A stretch of 64,000 nucleotides of DNA from JABFSM01 sp963762545. Lineage in GTDB: Bacteria > Gemmatimonadota > Gemmatimonadetes > Gemmatimonadales > GWC2-71-9. This document shows positions 39,490-49,254 of this stretch, piece after piece. Each line of letters opens with the position of its first letter. Within the stretch, counting starts at the first letter, position 1. Made by a program: the position numbers and the translations under genes. The stretch covers positions 153,571 through 217,570 of the forward strand of contig CAVXLC010000005.1 in the NCBI GenBank assembly GCA_963762545.1, in the 5' to 3' direction. The notes under the pieces were generated by a model. That model did no database searches, was not told where the DNA came from, and saw only the letters and a list, made by a program, of their open reading frames with translations.

Positions 39490-41596
39490 CCACCAGGCAG
39501 GACGCCTCGGTGCGGGTGAACTCCGCCGGCCACTCCGCCGGCGACCGGTAGACCTCGACCGCTTCCACGTCGTCGGGCGCCAGGTTTTCCATGTCGAACA
39601 TCTCGCCGATCATCCCGACCTTGAACCGCTTGGCGTTCGGGCTGTCGGATCCGTCGACCAGCAGGCCGTCGACGAAGATGGCCGGCCGCTCGGTGGTGCG
39701 CGGGCATATCAGCGTCTCCCTCCCGTACTTGCTCGCCCGGCTCTTGAGCCCGTGCACCACCAGCAGGCTGGCGAGGCGGAACCGCTTCGACTGTTCCAGC
39801 TCGTCCCGGGTGATCAGCGCCGACCTCGGCGCGCCGTTGCGCTCCATCCGGTCGCGGATCTGGGCGAGGAAGCGCTCGGACGGCGAGAGCGGGATCGGGG
39901 CGGTGCTCTTGAGCTCGGGCAGCCGCTGGGCCGAATCCACCTGCGCGAGGGGTCCCGCGACGGCCCCCCGCGCCACCAGGGTGAGCCAGCGGAAACGGTC
40001 CTCCTCGACCGCGACCGAGCCGGCCGGCCCGGCGCCCCGCCGCGGGCCGAGCGAGAGGGTGACCGTGGCGCGGGACGGGAGGTCGCAGAACGACCAGAGG
40101 CCGGCGGCGTCGGTGACGGTCGCCTCGTCGCGTCGGGTCGCCCCGGCCGCGTCGGCAGCCGCCGACCAATCCGCCCGCACATAGACACCGGGAGCAGGCG
40201 CGCCGGTTTCGGTCACCGCCCGGCCCATCAGGCCGGACCTTCCGCGGTCCTTGGGACAGAGCGTTCGGAGCAGCGCCACCGGCCCGGGCGTGCTGGTCGA
40301 TGCCTCCACGGTGCTCCCGGGCGCGAGCTCGACCACCCGCTGGGTGCGAAGACTGTCGAGCGCGAGGAGCGGATGCGCGAAGGTCACCACCCGGCTTCCC
40401 GAGACCGGCACCGCCAAGGTGTACGCGCCCAGGGAATCGGTGACCGCCTGTTCCGGAACGCCGGCGATCGACACGACGACGCCGGCCAGTCCGCCGCCGG
40501 CCAGGCTGTCGATGACCCGCCCACTCAGCCGGGCCGACACCGCGATCCGTCCCGGCGCATCGAGCGGCTCGGCGAGTCCGCCATGCTCCCGGTATCCGAT
40601 TACCACGTCGTGAAAGGATGTCCCGGTCTGGGTGCGCACGATCTCCGGCATCCGGATAGACCAGCTCCGGATGTACCACGCGCCCGATCGCAGCTGGTCG
40701 AACTCCATCCGTCCCGAGGCGCTCGATTCGAGGACGCTCCCACCGGACGAGAGGTAGCGGAACTCGAGCGCGCGGAGCTCCAGGGTGCGGCGGTCCACCC
40801 AGAGCACGCCCCGGATGTCGGCTACGCGGCGGGTCTTCAGCGGCTCGAAGGTGAGCCCCACGTTGAGCGAGTCGGTCCGGAGGCCGGGCCGCACCCCGAA
40901 GCAGTGGGTCGCGACGAACGGGTCGGAGAGGAGCAGCTCGGCGTCCGGGGCGTGATAGACCACGCTGTCGGCGTCGGCGCGCACGTAGCCGAACTCGGCC
41001 AACTCCTCGGGAGGGAGCGGGACAAAGGGGCGGCTGCCGGTGAGACGGGCCACGGAGATCTGCTCGTCGCGGATCGCGCCCGAGGCCGACAGGGTGCGAT
41101 CGACGCTCTGGCTGTGCAGGGTGAGCCCGCTCCGCTCCGAGAGGCTGGTGGCGGTGAGCGCCTGGCGAATCTGCTCCCACAGCGTGGCGGCGAGACCGCG
41201 CTCCGCGGTGGCCTTGCCGCACGGCGACTTGGCGTCCACCGTGATCTCGGGCAGCAGGATCTGCTGCCACGCGACCGCGAGCTCGACGGCCAGGGTCTGC
41301 CCGGCGGCGAGCTGGATCGGGGTGGTACCGCCGACCGCGTACCCGATGCGGCTTGCCCGGAGCGCGTATCGGCCGGGGGACGGCGCGCGCAACGTGATCC
41401 GGCCGGCGTCGCTGGTGAGGCCCTGCGCGAGCACCGTGTCGCCCCGGAGGAGCCGCACCACGGCTCCCGCCACCGGCGGGCCGGCGGGGCCGTCCCGGAG
41501 CACCACGGCGGCGGCCTGCGCTTCCAGCCGGGTCGTCGGTCCCAGGCCGAGCACCAGGCCGGACAGCAGCAGCCAACGCAAGCGGTATCCCTTCAC
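39455..41596 (-). CDS. Exported carboxypeptidase-regulatory-like protein with TonB-plug-like C-terminus
   Basis: A 713-residue exported protein. GTG 41596 follows TGAGGT with 5-nt spacing and opens the signal peptide VKGYRLRWLLLSGLVLGLG ending LEAQ. At least three CarboxypepD_reg/CNA-B-like beta domains follow (near 25-105, about 375-450 and 490-560). A central region carries DSVVYHAPDAELLLSDPFVA and RGVLWVDRRTLELRALEFRY. The C-terminal RPAIFVDGLLVDG and DDVEAVEVYRSPAEWPAEF resemble the plug of TonB-dependent receptors, but no beta-barrel follows. It looks like a surface or periplasmic family special to this phylum; the function is unknown. Confidence 0.72.
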   Translation of the reverse strand: MKGYRLRWLLLSGLVLGLGPTTRLEAQAAAVVLRDGPAGPPVAGAVVRLLRGDTVLAQGLTSDAGRITLRAPSPGRYALRASRIGYAVGGTTPIQLAAGQTLAVELAVAWQQILLPEITVDAKSPCGKATAERGLAATLWEQIRQALTATSLSERSGLTLHSQSVDRTLSASGAIRDEQISVARLTGSRPFVPLPPEELAEFGYVRADADSVVYHAPDAELLLSDPFVATHCFGVRPGLRTDSLNVGLTFEPLKTRRVADIRGVLWVDRRTLELRALEFRYLSSGGSVLESSASGRMEFDQLRSGAWYIRSWSIRMPEIVRTQTGTSFHDVVIGYREHGGLAEPLDAPGRIAVSARLSGRVIDSLAGGGLAGVVVSIAGVPEQAVTDSLGAYTLAVPVSGSRVVTFAHPLLALDSLRTQRVVELAPGSTVEASTSTPGPVALLRTLCPKDRGRSGLMGRAVTETGAPAPGVYVRADWSAAADAAGATRRDEATVTDAAGLWSFCDLPSRATVTLSLGPRRGAGPAGSVAVEEDRFRWLTLVARGAVAGPLAQVDSAQRLPELKSTAPIPLSPSERFLAQIRDRMERNGAPRSALITRDELEQSKRFRLASLLVVHGLKSRASKYGRETLICPRTTERPAIFVDGLLVDGSDSPNAKRFKVGMIGEMFDMENLAPDDVEAVEVYRSPAEWPAEFTRTEASCLVVIWTRRGQKQP

Positions 41597-41618
41597 GATC
41601 GACCTCAGGTGGGGGCCG

Positions 41619-42020
41619 ATGGTACGTTTCCTACCAACCCGGGCCCCGGAGGAATCTATCCCCGCCACCGCCATCTCCGTTCTGGTCCGGACCGCCGGCC
41701 TGCTGGTGCTCTCGAACCTCTTCATGACGTATGCCTGGTACGGCCACCTCAAGAATCTGGCCGGCCGGCCGTGGTATGTGGCCGCGGTGGCGAGCTGGGG
41801 CATCGCGTTGTTCGAGTATCTGCTCCAGGTCCCCGCCAACCGGCTCGGGTATACCACGTTTTCGCTCGGCCAGCTCAAGATCATGCAAGAGATCATCACG
41901 CTCGTCGTTTTCGTGCCGTTCGCGGCGGTGGTGATGCGGCAGCCGGTCCGGCTGGACTTTCTCTGGGCCGGTCTCTGCATGTGCGGCGCGGTGTATTTTG
42001 TTTTCCGCGGGACCGTCTAG
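41619..42020 (+). CDS. DMT/DUF486 family small membrane protein
   Basis: A 133-residue protein with four transmembrane helices. It contains LSNLFMTYAWYGHLKNLAG and SWGIALFEYLLQVPANRLGY, both typical of DUF486 (YdcZ/EamA-like small DMT proteins). The C-terminal helix ends CGAVYFVFRGTV. It starts 22 bp from the divergent GTG of the plug-domain gene, so the promoters overlap. The N-terminal stretch before AISVLVRTAG is unusually polar, and the start may lie a little further in. Transport is inferred only. Confidence 0.82.
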   Translation: MVRFLPTRAPEESIPATAISVLVRTAGLLVLSNLFMTYAWYGHLKNLAGRPWYVAAVASWGIALFEYLLQVPANRLGYTTFSLGQLKIMQEIITLVVFVPFAAVVMRQPVRLDFLWAGLCMCGAVYFVFRGTV

Positions 42021-42172
42021 CCCGCCCCTCCTAGACCCTACGCGAAGCCCGCCCGGGAGTGTCGCGGATCGACCCGGGGGCTTCCGCTCGGCACCGGAAA
42101 GTGGCACCTTCATCGGCCTCCGGACTAATAGATGTGCGTCAGACCTCGCCACCCAACCACAAGGCCCGCCTC

Positions 42173-44728
42173 ATGCCTCTTCTGACCTCGCTGTTGGCCC
42201 GGACTCGCGCCGGCCTCCTGCTCCTCACCGGCAGCCTCCTCGTCGCTGCCGCGCCGCTCGCGGCCCAGCAGGGGTCCGGCACCATCAAGGGCACGGTGAC
42301 CCAGAGCAGCAACGGGCAGCCGCTGGCCGGGGTGATCGTGACCATCAACGGCACCTCGATCAAGGCCGCCACCAACACGCGGGGCGGGTACATCATCGAC
42401 CGGGCTCCCACCGGCGCGCAGACCCTGACCTTCCGCTGGCTCGGGTACCGGCCCGTCGTGGTGCAGGTCACTGTCGCGGCCAGCGGGGTCACCATCGCGG
42501 ACGCCAAGATGGAGCAGCTGCCGATCCAGCTCTCCGAGCTGCAGGTGACCGGCGCCTCGAAGGTGCCGGAGCGCTCGGTGGAAGCGCCGGCGGCGTTCTC
42601 GATCGTCGAGCCCCGGGTGCTGCAGGCCACCGGCATCACCGGACAGGCGCCGCTGGCGCTGCGCGAGGTGCCGGGCGTGGACATCGTCCAGAGCGGCATG
42701 AACGATTTCAACGTCAACGCCCGCGGGTTCAACTCCTCGCTCAACCGGCGGGTCCTGGTGCTGCAGGACGGACGGGACCTCGCCATCGCGTTCCTGGGCT
42801 CGCAGGAGTGGAACGCGCTCGCGGTGCCGACCGACGAGTACTCCAAGATGGAGCTGGTCCGGGGGCCCGGCTCGGCGCTCTACGGCGCCAACGCCTTCTT
42901 CGGCGTCCTCAACATCACCACGCCGTCCGCGCGGGAAGTGGCCGGCACCAAGGTCACCGTGGGCGGCGGCGAGCTCAGCACGTTCCGCGCCGACGTGCGG
43001 CACGCGGGCGTGGTGGGGCGCGGCCGCTGGGGCTATCGGGTGAACGGCGGCTACAACGTGAGCGACAGCTGGTCGAAATCGCGGACCAGCGCCGACGGTC
43101 GCGACCTGAAGCGTGAATACGGGCCGGCGGTCAACGATTCGGTGGCCCACCCGATTCCGCTCGCGCGCGAACTCCGGGCCCTCAACGGCCAGACCGCCGC
43201 GGCGGGCACCGGGGCCGTCACCGGCGACGCCGATCCGGTCAAGAACATCTACGGGTCCGCGCGGCTCGACTACTACGCCAAGGATGGCTCGGTGATCACC
43301 GGCGAATCGGGAATCGCCCAGGTGCAGAACGAGATCTTCGTGACCGGCATCGGCCGGGTGCAGGTGAGCAAGGCCATCCGGCCGTACGCCCGGCTCGGCT
43401 GGGCCAGCAAGGGCTTCAACGTGATGGCCTACTGGAACGGCCGGAACTCGAGGCAGCCGCAGTACTCGCTGGCCTCGGGCGCGCCGCTGCTCGAGAAGTC
43501 GAACATTCTGCACATCGAGGCGCAGGACGTGCACACCTTCGGCGGCGACAAGGGCCGGCTGGTGTTCGGCGGCTCGGGACGGAACTACCGGGTGAACACC
43601 AGCGGCACGCTGATGCGCACGGCGGACGACGACCGCAGCGACTATTACTACGCGGTCTTCGGCCAGGTCGAATACCAGCTGGCGTCCAAGGTCCGGGTCG
43701 TCGGTGCGGGGCGTTTCGACGTCGGCTCCCTGATCAATCCGCAGTTCTCGCCCAAGGTGGCTGTTGTGGTCTCCCCCAACGACCGGCACTCGCTGCGCTT
43801 CACCATCAATCGCGCCTTCCAGACGCCGAACTACTCGGAGTTCTACCTCCGGGCCGCGGCGGGCGCGCCGGCCAACCTCTCGGCGCTCGAGACCGCGCTG
43901 CGCGCGTCGCCCCTGGGTCCGGCGCTGGGCGGCGTGCCCAATGGGGCGCTCTTCACGACCAGCTCGGCGGTGCCGGTTTTTGCCAGCGGCAACAGCAAGC
44001 TCGACGTCGAGACCACGCTCGGCTGGGAAGTCGGCTACCGCGGCGACCTGAGCCCCACGGTGTATCTGACCGTCGACGCCTATCTCAACCGGATCCGCAA
44101 TTTCGTCACCGACCTGCTCCCCGGGGTGAACCCCGCGTTCCCCTACTGGACCCCGCCCTCGCAGGTGCCGTCGGCGGCGCGCGCGGCGCTGGTGGATGCG
44201 GTGCGCAACGCGCTGCTGGCCAACCCGGCCAGCGCGACCGCAGGACGCGGGCTCACCCGCACCGAGGACGGGAAGACCGCGGTGCTGGTCAGCTACACCA
44301 ACGCAGGCAAGGTGAAGCAGTGGGGCCTGGAGGCGGGCGCCGGCTGGCAGATCTCCCGCGCGTTCCGGACCGATGGCACCCTCACGCTGTTCGACTACAG
44401 CGTGGAGCAGGGCACCGTCGCCCAGGGAGACAGCCTTCTCGCCAATACGCCGAGCGCCAAGGCGTCCCTCTCGGTGAGCTACGCGGAGCGGCGCTTCACC
44501 GCCTCGGCCAACATGCGGGCCGTCAAGGGATACTCCTGGGCCGCCGGCGTCTTCGCCGGGTATATCGAGCCGAACGTGAGCTTCGGCACCGACCTGGCCT
44601 ACGACATCAACAACAACTTCAAGGTGTTCCTGACCGGGACGAACATCCTCGACAGCAAGAAGTTCGAGATCTACGGAGGCTCGGTGAACGGGCGCCGGAT
44701 CCTCGGCGGCGTGACCGCCCGATTCTGA
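42173..44728 (+). CDS. TonB-dependent receptor (1)
   Basis: An 851-residue outer-membrane transporter. The signal peptide ends APLAAQ. A carboxypeptidase-regulatory-like beta domain (about 27-115, GTVTQSSNGQPLAGVIVTI) precedes a TonB plug (about 120-240, with FNVNARGFNSSLNRRVLVLQ and GANAFFGVLNI) and a long beta-barrel ending in GGVTARF, whose C-terminal Phe is the usual assembly signal. The 'SELQVTGAS' stretch is the plug entry rather than a classical TonB box. The substrate cannot be inferred. It is followed after 10 bp by a second receptor, so the two may be co-expressed. Confidence 0.9.
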   Translation: MPLLTSLLARTRAGLLLLTGSLLVAAAPLAAQQGSGTIKGTVTQSSNGQPLAGVIVTINGTSIKAATNTRGGYIIDRAPTGAQTLTFRWLGYRPVVVQVTVAASGVTIADAKMEQLPIQLSELQVTGASKVPERSVEAPAAFSIVEPRVLQATGITGQAPLALREVPGVDIVQSGMNDFNVNARGFNSSLNRRVLVLQDGRDLAIAFLGSQEWNALAVPTDEYSKMELVRGPGSALYGANAFFGVLNITTPSAREVAGTKVTVGGGELSTFRADVRHAGVVGRGRWGYRVNGGYNVSDSWSKSRTSADGRDLKREYGPAVNDSVAHPIPLARELRALNGQTAAAGTGAVTGDADPVKNIYGSARLDYYAKDGSVITGESGIAQVQNEIFVTGIGRVQVSKAIRPYARLGWASKGFNVMAYWNGRNSRQPQYSLASGAPLLEKSNILHIEAQDVHTFGGDKGRLVFGGSGRNYRVNTSGTLMRTADDDRSDYYYAVFGQVEYQLASKVRVVGAGRFDVGSLINPQFSPKVAVVVSPNDRHSLRFTINRAFQTPNYSEFYLRAAAGAPANLSALETALRASPLGPALGGVPNGALFTTSSAVPVFASGNSKLDVETTLGWEVGYRGDLSPTVYLTVDAYLNRIRNFVTDLLPGVNPAFPYWTPPSQVPSAARAALVDAVRNALLANPASATAGRGLTRTEDGKTAVLVSYTNAGKVKQWGLEAGAGWQISRAFRTDGTLTLFDYSVEQGTVAQGDSLLANTPSAKASLSVSYAERRFTASANMRAVKGYSWAAGVFAGYIEPNVSFGTDLAYDINNNFKVFLTGTNILDSKKFEIYGGSVNGRRILGGVTARF

Positions 44729-44738
44729 TCCGTACGCC

Positions 44739-47492
44739 GTGAGATGGTCGCGGTCCATGGCCGTGGGGTGGTACGCTCGCGTCGGCACGACGCTGCGGGG
44801 CTTCGTGGGGCTGGCTCTGATCGCTGCACCGGGGGCGCTGCGGGCGCAGGCCCCCGGCAGCGTCACCGGCCGAGTCACCGACAAGCAGACGGGTGACGGG
44901 CTCGCCGCCGCACGAATCTCCGTGGTCGGCCGGGTCATCAGCGGGGCCACCGCGACCGACGGCAGCTACCGGATCACGCTTCCCCCCGGGGTACAGGAGC
45001 TCCGGGTGGGGGCGATCGGGTACGCCACTGCCCGGATCACCGTGACGGTTCCGGCGGGTGGCAGCGTCATCCGGAACGTGGCGCTGGAGCGCGCGGCGGT
45101 GGCCCTCGAGGAAATCGCGGTCACCGGCACCCGGCGCGCCGAGCGCTCGGCCGTCGATCAGGCGGTTCCGGTGGACGTGCTGACTCAGGAAGAAATCCGC
45201 CAGACTGGCCGCACCGAAACGGCGCAGATTCTCCAGGCGCTGGCGCCCTCACTCAATTTTCCCCGGGCCACCGTGGCGGACGGGACCGACCACACCCGGC
45301 CCGCCACCCTGCGCGGCCTCGGCGCGGACCAGGTCCTGGTCCTGATCAACGGCAAGCGCCGGCACACCAGCGCCCTCATCAACGTGAACGGCACCGTGGG
45401 CCGCGGACAGGGCATGGTGGACCTGAACGCGATTCCCTCGAGCGCCATCGACCGCATCGAGATCCTGCGCGACGGCGCCGCGGCGCAGTACGGCTCCGAT
45501 GCCATCGCGGGCGTGATCAACATCATCCTGAAGGAGAGCGCCCCGGACGCCCTGACCGCGACGCTGGGACAGACCGCCCGGGGCGACGGCAACGTCGTGA
45601 ACCTGAACGGCACCCGGACCATTTCCTGGGGCGGCAACGGGTTCATCGAGCTGGCCGCCGAGTTTCGCGACCGGGGCTACACCAATCGCTCGCTGCCCGA
45701 CCGGCGCACCCAGTACTTCCCGGGCGATCCCAAGAACGCCGACCCCCGGTTCGTGAACCAGATCGATCATCGCCAGGGCGACGCCGCGACCCGGGACATC
45801 GTGGGCTTCGTGAACGCGGGCAAGCAGCTCGGCTCCGCCGGCGAGCTCTACGCCACGGCGGGATGGAGCCGCCGGGGCGGCAACGCCGCCGGATTCTGGC
45901 GCCGCCCCAGCGACGATCGCACCCTGCGGTCCAGCTACCCCAACGGCTTCCTCCCGTTCATCTACTCCACGATCTACGACGGGTCGGGGGTCGCGGGCGT
46001 TCGGGGAGAGACCCTGGGCTGGCGGTACGATGTCTCGGGGGGCTACGGGCGGAACTCCTTCCGTTTCGACATCAAGCACACCGCCAACGTCTCGCTCGGG
46101 CCGGGCAGCCCGACCGAGTTCTACGCCGGCACGCTGGTCTTCGGGCAGTTCACCGGCAATCTCGACCTGGTGAAGGGGTTCCGGGTCGGCCTGGCCTCCC
46201 CGCTCAACGTGGCGGTGGGCGCCGAGTTCCGCGGCGACCGGTACCGGATCAAGGAAGGGGAGCCTGACAGCTACCGGAACGGCGGCGTGCCGATCCAGGG
46301 CGGGCCGAACAACGGCAAGGCGGCTCCGATCGGGGCGCAGGTGTTCCCGGGCTTCACGCCCGGCGTGGTCCCCGGCAGCGCACTGCCGGGCGACGCGGTG
46401 AGTCGGGGCCGCAGCAACGTGGCGGGTTATGTCGATCTCGAGGCCAACATCATCCGGCAACTGGTGCTCGGCGCCGCCGCGCGGGCCGAGCACTACAGCG
46501 ACTTCGGCGGCACCGGCGACTTCAAGGTGTCGGCCCGGTTCGAGCCGACCCGCGGCCTGGCGTTTCGGGCCGCGTACAGCACCGGTTTTCGGGCGCCCTC
46601 GCTCGGGCAGTCGTGGTTTTCCTCCACCGCCACGAATTTCGTGGCCGGCGTGCCCACCGACAATCGGACCTTCCCGGTGAGCAATCCGGTGGCCGTGGCG
46701 CTCGGCGCGAGGCCGCTCACGCCGGAGACCTCGACGAACAGCAGCGCCGGCCTCGCCTTCTATCCGCTCCGGGGCCTGTCGGTCACCGCGGATTACTACC
46801 GGATCCTCATCGACGACCGGATCGTCCTGTCCGGCACCTTCAACCAGCCGGCGGTGGTGGCGTTCCTGCGGCAGCAGGGTTTTACGGGCGTGGGCGGCGC
46901 GCGGTTCTTCACCAATGCCATCAGCACCCGTACCACGGGCGTGGACATCGTCGCGGGTTACGGATTGGCGGTCGGGAGCGCGGCCCTGCGGCTCACCGCC
47001 GGCTACAACCACAATGTGAATGACGTCACCCGCGTCGCACCGACGCCCGGCGTGCTGGCCGCCTTTTCCGAGACCTTGTTCGACCGGGTGGAGCGGGCGC
47101 GCATCGAGAAGGGCCAGCCGAAGGACAATGTCAACCTGGCGGGCATCCTGACCTGGAAGCGCTGGGCTTTCGACTACCGGACCCAGCGATTCGGCGAAGT
47201 CACCAGCTTCGGCACCCCGACCGACGGCTCGCTGGATCAGACCTTCCGGGCCAAGTGGATTTCGGATCTGAGCCTGAGCTACACCCGGAGCGGGCGGCTC
47301 ACGCTCATGGTGGGTGCCGACAACGTCTGGGACGTCTATCCGGATCGCAACAACAACGACGGCCCGATCGCCAGCGACCCGAGCACCGGCAACGGCGGCA
47401 ACTCGAATTTCGGCATCTTCCCCTACAACGGCATCTCGCCCTTCGGGTTCAACGGGCGGTTTGCCTATGTGCGGGCGAGCTGGAGCTATTGA
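44739..47492 (+). CDS. TonB-dependent receptor (2)
   Basis: A 917-residue outer-membrane receptor with a signal peptide ending ALRAQ, a carboxypeptidase-regulatory-like domain (about 39-125), a plug (about 130-270) and a beta-barrel ending FAYVRASWSY. Plug motifs: TGTRRAERSAVDQAVPVDVL, TLRGLGADQVLVLINGKRRH and AAQYGSDAIAGVINIIL. It begins at a GTG (44739) or at an in-frame ATG (44757); the latter leaves a clean signal peptide. The plug is of the large siderophore/oligosaccharide type and clearly different from that of receptor 1. A strong hairpin terminator follows. Confidence 0.9.
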   Translation: MRWSRSMAVGWYARVGTTLRGFVGLALIAAPGALRAQAPGSVTGRVTDKQTGDGLAAARISVVGRVISGATATDGSYRITLPPGVQELRVGAIGYATARITVTVPAGGSVIRNVALERAAVALEEIAVTGTRRAERSAVDQAVPVDVLTQEEIRQTGRTETAQILQALAPSLNFPRATVADGTDHTRPATLRGLGADQVLVLINGKRRHTSALINVNGTVGRGQGMVDLNAIPSSAIDRIEILRDGAAAQYGSDAIAGVINIILKESAPDALTATLGQTARGDGNVVNLNGTRTISWGGNGFIELAAEFRDRGYTNRSLPDRRTQYFPGDPKNADPRFVNQIDHRQGDAATRDIVGFVNAGKQLGSAGELYATAGWSRRGGNAAGFWRRPSDDRTLRSSYPNGFLPFIYSTIYDGSGVAGVRGETLGWRYDVSGGYGRNSFRFDIKHTANVSLGPGSPTEFYAGTLVFGQFTGNLDLVKGFRVGLASPLNVAVGAEFRGDRYRIKEGEPDSYRNGGVPIQGGPNNGKAAPIGAQVFPGFTPGVVPGSALPGDAVSRGRSNVAGYVDLEANIIRQLVLGAAARAEHYSDFGGTGDFKVSARFEPTRGLAFRAAYSTGFRAPSLGQSWFSSTATNFVAGVPTDNRTFPVSNPVAVALGARPLTPETSTNSSAGLAFYPLRGLSVTADYYRILIDDRIVLSGTFNQPAVVAFLRQQGFTGVGGARFFTNAISTRTTGVDIVAGYGLAVGSAALRLTAGYNHNVNDVTRVAPTPGVLAAFSETLFDRVERARIEKGQPKDNVNLAGILTWKRWAFDYRTQRFGEVTSFGTPTDGSLDQTFRAKWISDLSLSYTRSGRLTLMVGADNVWDVYPDRNNNDGPIASDPSTGNGGNSNFGIFPYNGISPFGFNGRFAYVRASWSY

Positions 47493-47530
47493 GAGAGGCG
47501 AAGAGGCGAGGGGAAAGGCGCTGGACCCCC

Positions 47531-47560
47531 AAGCGACCCGGGCGCGAGCCCGGGTCGTTT
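47531..47560. terminator. Strong stem-loop terminator between convergent genes
   Basis: AAGCGACCCGGGC (47531-47543) and GCCCGGGTCGTTT (47548-47560) form 13 pairs (one G-T wobble) around a GCGA tetraloop. It lies 38 bp past the receptor-2 stop and 18 bp short of the convergent barrel-gene stop. It should end transcription from both sides. Confidence 0.8.
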
Positions 47561-47578
47561 GGGTCAGGTACCCCTGCG

Positions 47579-48241
47579 CTAGAACCCCAGGAACGGCACC
47601 CGGAACCCCGCGGTGAGATGGATGTCGTGCTGCTTCTTTTGCTCCAGCGGCTGGCCGTTCTGGTCGAACTTGGCGTTATAGAGATAGTCCTCGGCCCCGA
47701 CATTGAAGGCGATGATCTTCCCCAGACGAATGCCCGCCGAGGCGCCGAGCACGCCGCCGACGCTGGTATTGGGCTTGACCCCGGCCAGATCGGCGTCGCC
47801 GCCCTTGGCGAAGGTGTGGCGTACCGCGCCGACGCCGCCGCTCACCCCGATCCACACCGGGCTGGTGCGGGGAATGAGGTAGAAGGTGAGCCGGCCGCTG
47901 CCGGACAGGGTATGCAGGTCCTGATTGACCGCGGTGCCCGCATTCGAGATCTCCAGGGACCCGGGGGAGTACCCGACGTCCCCTTCGATCCCGACGCGCT
48001 GGCCCACCGCGATCCCGAGGCGTCCTCCAAAAGTGAATCCAATGGGGATCTTGGTGATCTGCGGGGTGGCCGAGCCCGACTTGGCATAGCTGAGCAGGTC
48101 GGCGGTCGGTACCGTGACCCCGATGTAGGGGGTGATCGACAGCCCCGTCTTGCCCTTGGGAGCCCCGACCTGCGCCAGCAACGGTCCGGCGGTGAACGCG
48201 GTGATAAGACCCAGGACGGTATGACGAACGGCCACACGCAT
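47579..48241 (-). CDS. Small outer-membrane beta-barrel protein
   Basis: A 220-residue protein with a signal peptide (MRVAVRHTVLGLITAFTAGP, cleavage near LLAQ), then alternating hydrophobic strands such as GRLGIAVGQRVGIEGDVGYS, GRLTFYLIPRTSPVWIGVSG and GASAGIRLGKIIAFNVGAED. It ends in HLTAGFRVPFLGF with the C-terminal Phe characteristic of outer-membrane barrels. It probably has 8 strands, OmpA/OmpX-like; a ligand or role cannot be named. The start at 48241 has a GAGGAG 8 nt upstream. In the 206-bp region upstream is the palindrome TTACCGGTAA (48294-48303), a candidate operator; no other feature was seen there. Confidence 0.78.
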   Translation of the reverse strand: MRVAVRHTVLGLITAFTAGPLLAQVGAPKGKTGLSITPYIGVTVPTADLLSYAKSGSATPQITKIPIGFTFGGRLGIAVGQRVGIEGDVGYSPGSLEISNAGTAVNQDLHTLSGSGRLTFYLIPRTSPVWIGVSGGVGAVRHTFAKGGDADLAGVKPNTSVGGVLGASAGIRLGKIIAFNVGAEDYLYNAKFDQNGQPLEQKKQHDIHLTAGFRVPFLGF

Positions 48242-48447
48242 AGCTGCTCTCCTCAGGGTGAACGATGATGACCGGGTCGATCCTGGGGGCAACTTACCGG
48301 TAAGGGATCAGGGCTGCTTCAGCCGTCGATCAGGTCAGGATCATCCGGGCTAACCTGTTGCTCCCCCGCACCTTCGGTCAGCGACGAGACCATCGGAAGG
48401 TGTAGATTGTCGAGTTTTCACCCCGGCACATCTGCGCCACGAGGCCA

Positions 48448-49254
48448 ATGATCGAGTGGAGCGCGTATCCTCTGCCCGGGACCGGGGAGCCCGGCGAGGC
48501 CGAACTCAGGGTTTCCCGCGATATCCTGAGCCCACAGCTCCGGAACTACCGCGACATCCTGGTGGCCCTCCCGCCCGCCTACCGGGGGTCCGGCGCCGGC
48601 CACCCGGTGATCTACCTCCAGGATGGCCAGAACCTCTTCGACCCCGTCACCAGCTACGCCGGTGACTGGGGGCTGGTGGACACGCTGAACCGGCTCGCTC
48701 CAGACCAGCCCCAGCCGATCCTCGTGGGCATCCCCAACATGGGGCGGCGGCGTCGCTATGAGTACAGTCCTTTTCGCGATATCATACACGGGGGAGGCGG
48801 GGGTGATCGGTACCTCGCCTTCCTCGTGGAGACGGTCAAACCGCTGGTGGACGCGTCGTTCCGGACTCGTCCCGAGCGCTCTCATACCGTCATCGCCGGC
48901 TCGTCATTGGGTGCCCTGATCAGCCTGTACGGACTGTACCGCTATGCCGACGTGTTCGGCGCGGGGTCCGTCCAGAGCCCTGCGCTGTGGTTTGCCGACG
49001 GCGCGGTGCTCCGGTTCGTCGAGGAGATGTCGAGCCTGGCGGTGGGGCGGGTGCACCTGGATGTCGGCACCGAGGAGGGCCAGGAGGCGCTCCTGGAGGT
49101 GCGCGCGCTCAAACGCCTGCTCATCGCCGCCGGTCACCGCCTCGGCCACGACCTCTCGTATATAGAGGAGGAAGGGGCGGATCACGACGAAGCGTCGTGG
49201 GGACGACGGTTTCGGCTGGCGATGCCCTTTCTCCTCGGGCGGGGACCCGAATGA
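48448..49254 (+). CDS. Esterase D/enterochelin-esterase-like alpha/beta hydrolase
   Basis: A 268-residue alpha/beta hydrolase without a signal peptide. The nucleophile is in the elbow GSSLGA (near residue 150), within the VIAGSSLGALISLYGLY motif. NYRDILVALPPAYRG and VIYLQDGQNLFDP match the putative esterase (Esterase/FrmB-Fes) family, and GADHDEASW near the C-terminus supplies the His. It overlaps the next esterase gene by 4 bp (ATGA) and is the first gene of the seven-gene ligase cluster. The substrate is unknown; in the proposed pathway it could hydrolyse or transfer an ester of the product. Confidence 0.82.
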   Translation: MIEWSAYPLPGTGEPGEAELRVSRDILSPQLRNYRDILVALPPAYRGSGAGHPVIYLQDGQNLFDPVTSYAGDWGLVDTLNRLAPDQPQPILVGIPNMGRRRRYEYSPFRDIIHGGGGGDRYLAFLVETVKPLVDASFRTRPERSHTVIAGSSLGALISLYGLYRYADVFGAGSVQSPALWFADGAVLRFVEEMSSLAVGRVHLDVGTEEGQEALLEVRALKRLLIAAGHRLGHDLSYIEEEGADHDEASWGRRFRLAMPFLLGRGPE

